DNA of 33,780 bases, taken from positions 1 to 33,780 of the forward strand of contig JAPFFF010000173.1 in assembly GCA_039105265.1 (NCBI GenBank), written 5' to 3'. The position numbers were made by a program, and so were the translations under genes. This document shows, one piece after another, positions 1 through 7,574 of the stretch. Source of the stretch: Tritrichomonas musculus (taxonomy: Eukaryota; Parabasalia; Tritrichomonadida; Tritrichomonadidae). The notes under the pieces are model-generated. The model did not search any database and was not told where the DNA came from. It saw only the letters and a list, made by a program, of their open reading frames with translations. Positions within the stretch are counted from its first letter, which is position 1, and each line of letters begins with the position of its first letter.

Positions 1-3000
1 GCAATTACTATGAGATCGTTTAGTGAGGAATGTGTTGTTATTAGTTCGTGCTTTGAGTTTCCTTATTGAGGTTACCTTCTTGCTGTTTACGTGTAAATGA
101 TATTTACAACATTTGTGTAAAATCAGAGATTTTGAGCAATTACTATGAGATCGTTTAGTGAGGAATGTGCTGTTATTAGTTCGTGCTTTGAGTTTCCTTA
201 TTGAGGTTACCTTCTTGCTGTTTACGTGTAAATGATATTTACAACATTTGTGTAAAATCAGAGATTTTGAGCAATTACTATGAGATCGTTTAGTGAGGAA
301 TGTGTTGTTATTAGTTCGTGCTTTGAGTTTCCTTATTGAGGTTACCTTCTTGCTGTTTACGTGTAAATGATATTTACAACATTTGTGTAAAATCAGAGAT
401 TTTGAGCAATTACTATGAGATCGTTTAGTGAGGAATGTGTTGTTATTAGTTCGTGCTTTGAGTTTCCTTATTGAGGTTACCTTCTTGCTGTTTACGTGTA
501 AATGATATTTACAACATTTGTGTAAAATCAGAGATTTTGAGCAATTACTATGAGATCGTTTAGTGAGGAATGTGTTGTTATTAGTTCGTGCTTTGAGTTT
601 CCTTATTGAGGTTACCTTCTTGCTGTTTACGTGTAAATGATATTTACAACATTTGTGTAAAATCAGAGATTTTGAGCAATTACTATGAGATCGTTTAGTG
701 GGGAATGTGTTGTTATTAGTTCATGCTTTGAGTTTCCTTATTGAGGTTACCTTCTTGCTGTTTACGTGTAAATGATATTTACAACATTTGTGTAAAATCA
801 GAGATTTTGAGCAATTACTATGAGATCGTTTAGTGAGGAATGTGTTGTTATTAGTTCGTGCTTTGAGTTTCCTTATTGAGGTTACCTTCTTGCTGTTTAC
901 GTGTAAATGATATTTACAACATTTGTGTAAAATCAGAGATTTTGAGCAATTACTATGAGATCGTTTAGTGAGGAATGTGCTGTTATTAGTTCGTGCTTTG
1001 AGTTTCCTTATTGAGGTTACCTTCTTGCTGTTTACGTGTAAATGATATTTACAACATTTGTGTAAAATCAGAGATTTTGAGCAATTACTATGAGATCGTT
1101 TAGTGGGGAATGTGTTGTTATTAGTTCATGCTTTGAGTTTCCTTATTGAGGTTACCTTCTTGCTGTTTACGTGTAAATGATATTTACAACATTTGTGTAA
1201 AATCAGAGATTTTGAGCAATTACTATGAGATCGTTTAGTGAGGAATGTGTTGTTATTAGTTCGTGCTTTGAGTTTCCTTATTGAGGTTACCTTCTTGCTG
1301 TTTACGTGTAAATGATATTTACAACATTTGTGTAAAATCAGAGATTTTGAGCAATTACTATGAGATCGTTTAGTGAGGAATGTGCTGTTATTAGTTCGTG
1401 CTTTGAGTTTCCTTATTGAGGTTACCTTCTTGCTGTTTACGTGTAAATGATATTTACAACATTTGTGTAAAATCAGAGATTTTGAGCAATTACTATGAGA
1501 TCGTTTAGTGAGGAATGTGTTGTTATTAGTTCGTGCTTTGAGTTTCCTTATTGAGGTTACCTTCTTGCTGTTTACGTGTAAATGATATTTACAACATTTG
1601 TGTAAAATCAGAGATTTTGAGCAATTACTATGAGATCGTTTAGTGAGGAATGTGTTGTTATTAGTTCGTGCTTTGAGTTTCCTTATTGAGGTTACCTTCT
1701 TGCTGTTTACGTGTAAATGATATTTACAACATTTGTGTAAAATCAGAGATTTTGAGCAATTACTATGAGATCGTTTAGTGAGGAATGTGTTGTTATTAGT
1801 TCGTGCTTTGAGTTTCCTTATTGAGGTTACCTTCTTGCTGTTTACGTGTAAATGATATTTACAACATTTGTGTAAAATCAGAGATTTTGAGCAATTACTA
1901 TGAGATCGTTTAGTGAGGAATGTGTTGTTATTAGTTCGTGCTTTGAGTTTCCTTATTGAGGTTACCTTCTTGCTGTTTACGTGTAAATGATATTTACAAC
2001 ATTTGTGTAAAATCAGAGATTTTGAGCAATTACTATGAGATCGTTTAGTGAGGAATGTGTTGTTATTAGTTCGTGCTTTGAGTTTCCTTATTGAGGTTAC
2101 CTTCTTGCTGTTTACGTGTAAATGATATTTACAACATTTGTGTAAAATCAGAGATTTTGAGCAATTACTATGAGATCGTTTAGTGAGGAATGTGCTGTTA
2201 TTAGTTCGTGCTTTGAGTTTCCTTATTGAGGTTACCTTCTTGCTGTTTACGTGTAAATGATATTTACAACATTTGTGTAAAATCAGAGATTTTGAGCAAT
2301 TACTATGAGATCGTTTAGTGAGGAATGTGTTGTTATTAGTTCGTGCTTTGAGTTTCCTTATTGAGGTTACCTTCTTGCTGTTTACGTGTAAATGATATTT
2401 ACAACATTTGTGTAAAATCAGAGATTTTGAGCAATTACTATGAGATCGTTTAGTGAGGAATGTGTTGTTATTAGTTCGTGCTTTGAGTTTCCTTATTGAG
2501 GTTACCTTCTTGCTGTTTACGTGTAAATGATATTTACAACATTTGTGTAAAATCAGAGATTTTGAGCAATTACTATGAGATCGTTTAGTGAGGAATGTGC
2601 TGTTATTAGTTCGTGCTTTGAGTTTCCTTATTGAGGTTACCTTCTTGCTGTTTACGTGTAAATGATATTTACAACATTTGTGTAAAATCAGAGATTTTGA
2701 GCAATTACTATGAGATCGTTTAGTGAGGAATGTGTTGTTATTAGTTCGTGCTTTGAGTTTCCTTATTGAGGTTACCTTCTTGCTGTTTACGTGTAAATGA
2801 TATTTACAACATTTGTGTAAAATCAGAGATTTTGAGCAATTACTATGAGATCGTTTAGTGAGGAATGTGTTGTTATTAGTTCGTGCTTTGAGTTTCCTTA
2901 TTGAGGTTACCTTCTTGCTGTTTACGTGTAAATGATATTTACAACATTTGTGTAAAATCAGAGATTTTGAGCAATTACTATGAGATCGTTTAGTGAGGAA

Positions 3001-3075
3001 TGTGTTGTTATTAGTTCGTGCTTTGAGTTTCCTTATTGAGGTTACCTTCTTGCTGTTTACGTGTAAATGATATTT
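1..3075. repeat. 135-bp tandem satellite, 22 full units plus 105 bp
   Basis: Head-to-tail array with an exact 135-bp period. Units start at 1, 136, 271 and so on to 2971; the last unit breaks off at 3075 and the array runs off the left edge. Units are almost identical. I see only three substitution sites: T/C at unit position 35 (C in units 2, 8, 11, 17, 20), and a linked pair A26G plus G48A (units 6 and 9). GC is 44/135. Each unit carries four evenly spaced TTTAC/GTAAA half-sites (positions 86-121 of unit 1), which can form overlapping short hairpins. The period is a multiple of three, so one minus-strand frame stays open over many units. That frame has no ATG and is stopped in units 6 and 9, so I read the array as non-coding satellite rather than a repeat protein. 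Confidence 0.97.
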
Positions 3076-3453
3076 TAATATCGCATCTGGCAATTTATAA
3101 TTAAAAATGGTTCCTTATTTTGCGTCGATCACAAACAATCTGCTGGTGGAATCAGCAGCGGAATCAATCAATAATACATTTGCTCTGATGCGATACCAAT
3201 TTCAAAACAAAAGGGCGCCTTTTTTCATATAATAGATAATTCACCTTTATAACCGTTTTATTTCAATCTCTCAAAAAGTTCATCTCAACGATAGAACTTT
3301 TTCTCTCAAAAAGTGGTAAAATTTTTACCTGGTCGGATCTTTCAAAAAGTTTCTTGTTGTAAAATATTTCGTGCCGATTTTAATAGACCCCGATTCTTCT
3401 GCCAACATTTTTTTTGATCAACTTTTTATCAACTTTTTTGGTCAAATTAGTAA
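3076..3453. other. Spacer between satellite and ADA1-like gene; short ORF and promoter region
   Basis: Unique DNA begins abruptly where the satellite unit breaks off. It holds the 41-codon ORF listed separately, a 6-bp hairpin CTGCTG/CAGCAG (3140-3158) and another, AAAAGG/CCTTTT (3209-3223). The proximal part has three TCAAAAAGT copies at 3271, 3306 and 3342, spaced 35 and 36 bp, an AACGATA at 3287-3293 resembling the Myb recognition element described in Trichomonas vaginalis promoters, and CCTTTA at 3244-3249. A TCA at 3442-3444 lies 10 nt before the ADA1-like ATG and could be the initiator. Regulatory roles are inferred from motif resemblance only. Confidence 0.5.
3107..3232 (+). CDS. 41-codon ORF, possible gene fragment beside the satellite
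   Basis: An ATG-initiated ORF of 41 codons ends at TAA and is followed at once by TAG. It is more GC-rich than the DNA around it and reads like real protein: it begins MVPYFASIT, has a mixed helical middle and ends KRAPFFI, with no low complexity. It lies only 32 bp from the satellite boundary. I do not recognise the family. It could be a true microprotein, the first piece of a larger gene truncated here, or a remnant carried with the satellite. No TCA initiator-like element is visible just upstream, which argues against an independently transcribed gene. Confidence 0.35.
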   Translation: MVPYFASITNNLLVESAAESINNTFALMRYQFQNKRAPFFI

Positions 3454-4161
3454 ATGCATCCAACTGCCTCTGTTAGTGTTCAAGTATCAAATGATATAGA
3501 GGCCAGTTTAAATGCATTAAAACCTGTTGGAAATTTTTACATGCATCGGAAAGATGTAGCAGAAATTAAACAAAAATTACAAAAAATTGTACCTGAGAAA
3601 TATTGGTCAACACTCGCTTATTATATCCATGGGATGTGCCCAAAACCGCAATATGATCATGATATGCACAAATATCTGACTACAGACGAAGCAAAATATC
3701 TTCATAACGAATTACTCAGAAGAATTATTTTCAATGCACATTTTTCACGTATTCCTCCACCAGATGTACCAATTACCAAAAGTATTAAAGCAAAACCTCC
3801 TATTCCACCAATCAAACCTATTTTTCATGATAGAGATTATAAAGCTATTCAATTTAAACCAACCACAGCTTTTGATCTAGGATATATACCTTCAGCTAAA
3901 GATCTTGGCTCCCGAATAAATCAATTGCTTGAATTACATAAATTAACAGCAGACCAAGAAGCAATTCAACAAATATATTTTGGTTTACGAAATTACATAT
4001 TAAAACTGCTAAAAAAATCTTATGAAATGATTTCTCCATCTTCAAATTATATCGAAGCAAAAAAGGTTTCAGCACATAATGTATTATATATCTTAAGGTC
4101 GAATGAAGCATTATCATCTATTGTTTCTTTAAGTGTCATAACCAAATATTCCTCCTGCTAA
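3454..4161 (+). CDS. ADA1/TADA1-like subunit of the SAGA coactivator
   Basis: A 235-residue protein matching the Hfi1/ADA1/TADA1 layout in three places. Residues about 34-90 hold an N-terminal helix followed by YW, a spaced aromatic/basic stretch and LHNELL, equivalent to the YW...HNDFLLAIL block of human TADA1. Residues about 143-185 (IPSAKDLGSRI, then a region ending YILKLL) align with the TADA1 segment LPTRGQLEGRM...HLKDIL, the histone-fold part that pairs with TAF12. The C-terminal stretch after about 205 (SAHNVLYILRSN) fits the short region where TADA1 has MYDLFEALQVH. ADA1 is a core structural subunit of the nuclear histone-acetylating SAGA complex. The protein is shorter than human TADA1 (335) and yeast Hfi1. 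The start is the first ATG after a TCA-containing leader of about 10 nt. Assignment is by remembered family patterns, not a search. Confidence 0.78.
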   Translation: MHPTASVSVQVSNDIEASLNALKPVGNFYMHRKDVAEIKQKLQKIVPEKYWSTLAYYIHGMCPKPQYDHDMHKYLTTDEAKYLHNELLRRIIFNAHFSRIPPPDVPITKSIKAKPPIPPIKPIFHDRDYKAIQFKPTTAFDLGYIPSAKDLGSRINQLLELHKLTADQEAIQQIYFGLRNYILKLLKKSYEMISPSSNYIEAKKVSAHNVLYILRSNEALSSIVSLSVITKYSSC

Positions 4162-4395
4162 TAAAAAGGGGAATAAATACGGGAAATTATAATTTTTATA
4201 TTAGTTACTTTTAAATCTTGTTAAATAAAAAATCATTAGAGCTATATTAGTGATTTTTAAGTATTGTTATTTATTTACATTATAAACAAATATCAAATAA
4301 CCAAAATCTTTTTTTCAAAAAGAAATGGTTTTGCTACAATTCGCAATACTGATAGAATAATACATACATTAAAATAAAAACTTTTCCGTAAAAGT
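4162..4395. other. Convergent spacer with two hairpins
   Basis: The 3' ends of the ADA1-like and BRK1-like genes face each other across 234 bp. One stem pairs 4228-4238 with 4248-4258 (11 positions, one G-T) around a 9-nt loop. A second, AAACTTTT/AAAAGTTT at 4378-4397 with a 4-nt loop, overlaps the minus-strand stop codon and on that strand runs into a T-rich stretch. Both might shape 3'-end formation; this is inference. No ORF is supported. Confidence 0.6.
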
Positions 4396-4779
4396 TTATT
4401 TCTTAGATATCACAAATTCAACTTTTTGATCTAATTGTTTAACAGTCGCATTTAATTTTTCTGCTTGATTAATATAAAAAGCTTTCATATTTTCCAAGTA
4501 AACGTTAATTGAATCAAATGTTGTTCTGATAATTTGTGGTGAAACTTTAATCGAATTGGCTGGTGTGCTATTCATCATATTAGATTGCGAATCCATATTT
4601 ATTTCATTTGATTCTTTTAATTTTTTGTCTGCTTTTTTTGAATCTGTTATATCATTATTTCTAAATTTTGGATCAGTTTTTTTTGATTCCAATATATATT
4701 TCTTCTGTGGTTGAGCTTGTCTCCTTGGGCGTGTTGATACACTTGTCTGCCTTTTTTTATTTTGATTTATTCGCTTCAT
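4396..4779 (-). CDS. Small basic coiled-coil protein, BRK1/CCDC53-like
   Basis: A 127-residue protein. Residues 1-80 are low in complexity and rich in Lys, Arg, Asn, Gln and Ser, and look disordered. Residues about 83-127 form a heptad-like helix ending LNATVKQLDQKVEFVISKK. This resembles the C-terminal helix of BRICK1/HSPC300, where the human protein has LNEKLTALERRIEYIEARV, and less closely CCDC53/WASHC3. BRK1 is the small subunit of the SCAR/WAVE complex that activates Arp2/3-dependent actin assembly; CCDC53 is its counterpart in WASH. The basic N-terminal extension is absent from animal BRK1 (about 75 residues). Coiled coils align easily by chance, so the call is tentative. It lies head-to-head with the BspA-like gene 113 bp away, with the palindrome AAACGTTT between them. 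Confidence 0.45.
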   Translation of the reverse strand: MKRINQNKKRQTSVSTRPRRQAQPQKKYILESKKTDPKFRNNDITDSKKADKKLKESNEINMDSQSNMMNSTPANSIKVSPQIIRTTFDSINVYLENMKAFYINQAEKLNATVKQLDQKVEFVISKK

Positions 4780-4892
4780 TATATTTTATAAAATTCTTTA
4801 AACGTTTCCTTCTATTTATTTGTTTCAGTTTTTGAATATGAGATATTTCAAAATTGAATTAAATCAAAATCTAATGATTTTTTACTTTATAA

Positions 4893-6647
4893 ATGGGCCA
4901 GAGCAGCTCAAAGAATAGCGGCTCAATCAATACTCAAGTTATTGAAGCAACAGATGCAAATGGACTAGTTTTTTTAATTAATGAAAACAATCATACAGCC
5001 GAAATAATTAATTCACCGAAAACAACGAATGATATTTTAGTTCCATCATATATTAAATATAAATATCAGCAATATAAAATCAAAAACATTAACACAGGCT
5101 CATTTAAATATAATAATAATATAAAAACGATAACTTTCTCAGAAGACTCAGAATTAAGTTCGATAGGGAGTATTGCTTTTTCTTGGTCAACACTTAGAAG
5201 TATCACAATTCCACCCAGTGTTATCAAAATCGGATCAGACATTTTTTATGGATGTAATAACCTCCAATCAGTAATTTTTTCAGAAAATTCACAAATTCGC
5301 ATAATCAATAAAGATATCTTCTTGAATTCTTCCGTTGAAGAAATATACTTTCCTTCAAGTATTGAGCAATTTGAAGAAGGATGGTGCAAAGGCATAGAAA
5401 AGCTAACAAAAGTGACAATTTCACCTAACAACCGTCATTTTACAATAATTAACAATTCATTCATTGTTGGCAAAACGGATCCAAACAAAGAAACATTCAA
5501 TTCGTTAATTTTTTCAGTACGGAACATTGAATCAGCAATCATTCCAGAAAAAATTGAATGCATTCGACCATTTTCCTTCTCAAATTGCAAAAAAATGAAT
5601 TCTATTGAATTCAAAGGAAATTCAAAGCTTGCTTCTATCGGCAGTGAAGCATTTTCTTATTCATCTCTTGAGTCGATTTGCATTCCTTCGAGTTGTCGAA
5701 GAATCGATGATTCTGCATTTGTATATTGTAAAGCTCTCAAATCTGTCACTTTTTCAGAGAGTTCACAAATTCAAAAATTCAGCAAATATCTTTTTTCTTA
5801 CTCATCAATTGAGGAGCTCTACATTCCATCGAGTCTTGCAGAACTCGAAGAAGGCTGGTGCAAAGGCATTGAAAAACTGAAAAAAGTGACAATTTCACCT
5901 CACAATCAACATTTCACAGTAGTTGATAATTCATTCATTGCAGGAAAAAGTGACACCTTAAACACTCTCATTTTTTCTGTGCGAAACATTGAATCTGCAA
6001 TCATTCCAGAAAAAATTGAATGTATCGGACCACTTACCTTCTCAAATTGTAAAAAATTGAATTCAATTGAATTCAAAGAAAATTCCAGACTCGTGTCAAT
6101 TGGCAAGCAGGCCTTCTCTTGGTCATCGATAACAAGAATCTGCCTGCCAAAAAGCCTCAGAAAAATAAACGAGCACTCTTTTTCATTCTGCACAAATTTG
6201 AGAGCAATTGAATTCTCTGAAAATTCTGAACTTGAGTTAATTGACGAGTCAGCTTTTTCTAACACGTCAATAGAAGCAGTGTCGATTCCATCAAGCGTCC
6301 TTCGCATCGAAGAGAGCGCTTTTTCGTCGTGTCAAAATTTGAGGAAAATTGAATTGAAATCAAATTCAATGCTTCATTCAATTGAGAAGTACGCGTTTGC
6401 TGAGTCTTCATTGAGAAATATTTCAGTTCCTTCTGGCGTTAGGCACATCGCAGGACTAGCTTTTTATAACTGCGGCTGCTTCTCGTGCGCTGAGTTTCTT
6501 TGCAGTGGAACGTTTAACGATTCAATCATCGCGAATTGCAAAAATTTTTTTCTCGCTTCTTTCCCGAATTCAAAAGAAGTCTCGATGAAAATATTTGATT
6601 TGAATACTATTTCTGAAAACTTCTCTCTTTTTATATGTGCTGCTTGA
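4893..6647 (+). CDS. BspA-like leucine-rich repeat protein (LRR_5 type) with N-myristoylation-type start
   Basis: A 584-residue protein built almost wholly of BspA/TpLRR repeats of about 23 residues, with the recurring pattern L..I.IP.S...I...AF..C..L from about residue 60 to 560. This family is hugely expanded in trichomonads, where members are proposed surface or adhesion proteins. No signal peptide or membrane segment is visible. The start MGQSSSK fits the N-myristoylation consensus (Gly2, Ser6, Lys7), suggesting a lipid-anchored protein on the cytosolic face. A block including EEGWCKGIEKL, a TISP.N.HF segment and FSVRNIESAIIPEKIECI is present twice about 158 codons apart (near 5337 and 5811), showing internal duplication. 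Base composition rises in GC toward the 3' end. The ATG is the first in frame, and a 29-nt A-tract begins 15 nt after the stop. Confidence 0.88.
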   Translation: MGQSSSKNSGSINTQVIEATDANGLVFLINENNHTAEIINSPKTTNDILVPSYIKYKYQQYKIKNINTGSFKYNNNIKTITFSEDSELSSIGSIAFSWSTLRSITIPPSVIKIGSDIFYGCNNLQSVIFSENSQIRIINKDIFLNSSVEEIYFPSSIEQFEEGWCKGIEKLTKVTISPNNRHFTIINNSFIVGKTDPNKETFNSLIFSVRNIESAIIPEKIECIRPFSFSNCKKMNSIEFKGNSKLASIGSEAFSYSSLESICIPSSCRRIDDSAFVYCKALKSVTFSESSQIQKFSKYLFSYSSIEELYIPSSLAELEEGWCKGIEKLKKVTISPHNQHFTVVDNSFIAGKSDTLNTLIFSVRNIESAIIPEKIECIGPLTFSNCKKLNSIEFKENSRLVSIGKQAFSWSSITRICLPKSLRKINEHSFSFCTNLRAIEFSENSELELIDESAFSNTSIEAVSIPSSVLRIEESAFSSCQNLRKIELKSNSMLHSIEKYAFAESSLRNISVPSGVRHIAGLAFYNCGCFSCAEFLCSGTFNDSIIANCKNFFLASFPNSKEVSMKIFDLNTISENFSLFICAA

Positions 6648-6662
6648 AATACTTTTTGAATG

Positions 6663-6691
<29 letters not shown>
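6663..6691 (+). repeat. A29 homopolymer just behind the BspA-like gene
   Basis: Twenty-nine consecutive A residues start 15 nt after the TGA of the BspA-like gene. Trichomonad transcripts are known for very short 3' UTRs, so this is about where a poly(A) tail would be added. It may be a genomic trace of retroposition or only a common homopolymer. Confidence 0.9.
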
Positions 6692-6694
<3 letters not shown>

Positions 6695-7035
6695 TCCTAT
6701 GAAAGCATATTAAAGAAAAGTTCAGTTGACATCATAATAACAGTTTCTGTGCTGAAAAAACACAGTATTTTTAACTGAGCTCAATTCTTCCCTTTTTTAT
6801 TATAAAAAGTATTCTTTCATAAAGAAGTGTAAGTTTTTATAAAGAAAAAAAGTTTTATAAAAAAATTTTTTTATTATAGAAAACACCGCTTTTTTTCTCT
6901 AATTTTTTTATAGTTATTACATAAACGATAAGTCACTTATTTCACATTTTATGGTCAAATCATCTTTTTTTTGAATATGAAAAAATGCTTTGTTTCATGA
7001 TGAAATCTTTTTTTTTTTTTTGTAGAAGTGGACAC

Positions 7036-7144
7036 CAGATAAAACAACCACAGAGAGAAGCCCCATAAATAATACTCTATGGCAGATGCCTATTCATTAC
7101 TTTTGAAAAGTATTAATGGCTTCTCTTTGAGATTGTTTTAACTG
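7036..7144. repeat. 109-bp fold-back (long imperfect inverted repeat)
   Basis: Arms 7036-7062 and 7118-7144 pair over 27 positions with 23 Watson-Crick pairs, one G-T and three mismatches. A further 7-bp stem (7070-7076 with 7109-7115) continues inside. The loop carries GGCA-GA-TGCC (7081-7090), and an alternative TACTTTT/AAAAGTA stem lies at 7098-7112. It could be a structured RNA, a MITE-like remnant or a cruciform-forming site. I recognise no known RNA family. Confidence 0.75.
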
Positions 7145-7285
7145 ACGTTCGTTTTTATAATAAGACAACAACGAGTTTTTTTGAGAGAAATTTCAATTAA
7201 AAACTTTACTAAGTGATATAATTTAATAAAAACAAAAATAACTATTTTTTTCATATTACGCAATATAATTTATTTGAGGAAACAG

Positions 7286-7310
7286 TTTTTTTTTTTTTTT
7301 TTTTTTTTTT
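7286..7310. repeat. T25 homopolymer
   Basis: Twenty-five T residues in the convergent spacer, about 265 bp beyond the 3' end of the large kinase gene. On that gene's strand it reads as an A-tract. Confidence 0.9.
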
Positions 7311-7418
7311 GAATTTATTTATTGAAAAAGTTCAAGAACCAATTTTACCCTTAAAACAAAAAGGTAAATTATACATTGTTAATAAAATAATTGACAAAAT
7401 AAATCTACAACAGTTAGA

Positions 7419-7552
7419 AAAAACTAGTACCTGCATTTAAAATGTTTAACTTTTATCTGGAAATTTTAATCAATCATTTATGAAAGGCTTAACAAAAAGT
7501 TTCATAAAAATATTAACTTTTTGACTGTTATTTCAATTTGGTACTAGTTTTT
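7419..7552. repeat. Nested inverted repeat with 13-bp perfect arms
   Basis: AAAAACTAGTACC at 7419-7431 is the exact reverse complement of 7540-7552. Inside lies a second pair, TTATGAAA (7478-7485) with TTTCATAA (7500-7507). The right arm ends 22 bp from the stop of the large kinase gene. No target-site duplication is visible next to the arms, so a transposon origin is not shown. Confidence 0.7.
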
Positions 7553-7574
7553 AAATATAAATTACATCACAATT

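Larger units (their letters stand above)
6648..7574. other. Convergent spacer rich in homopolymers and fold-backs
   Basis: This 927-bp spacer separates the 3' ends of the BspA-like and large kinase genes. It contains an A29 tract (6663-6691), T14 (7008-7021), T25 (7286-7310), the 109-bp fold-back at 7036-7144 and the paired 13-bp inverted repeats at 7419-7431 and 7540-7552. AACGATA occurs at 6924-6930. I see no coding sequence. Confidence 0.6.

Noticed and set aside
1-3075. CRISPR-like array
   Set aside because: The whole 135-bp unit repeats, with no unique spacers, and the genome is eukaryotic.
1126-3093. 655-codon minus-strand open frame across the satellite
   Set aside because: It begins at TTG, contains no ATG, and the same frame is stopped in the variant units at about 676 and 1081. 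The open frame is a by-product of a 135-bp period divisible by three, and the substitutions show no bias to silent sites.
3896-4117. Antisense ORFs within the ADA1-like gene and similar small ORFs inside other genes
   Set aside because: They lie entirely within well-supported genes, lack recognisable domains and have the composition of reverse-frame shadows.
7049-7060. ACAGAGA-like sequence suggesting U6 snRNA in the fold-back
   Set aside because: The surrounding conserved U6 sequence (AGCATGGCCCCTGC) is absent and the region folds as one long hairpin.
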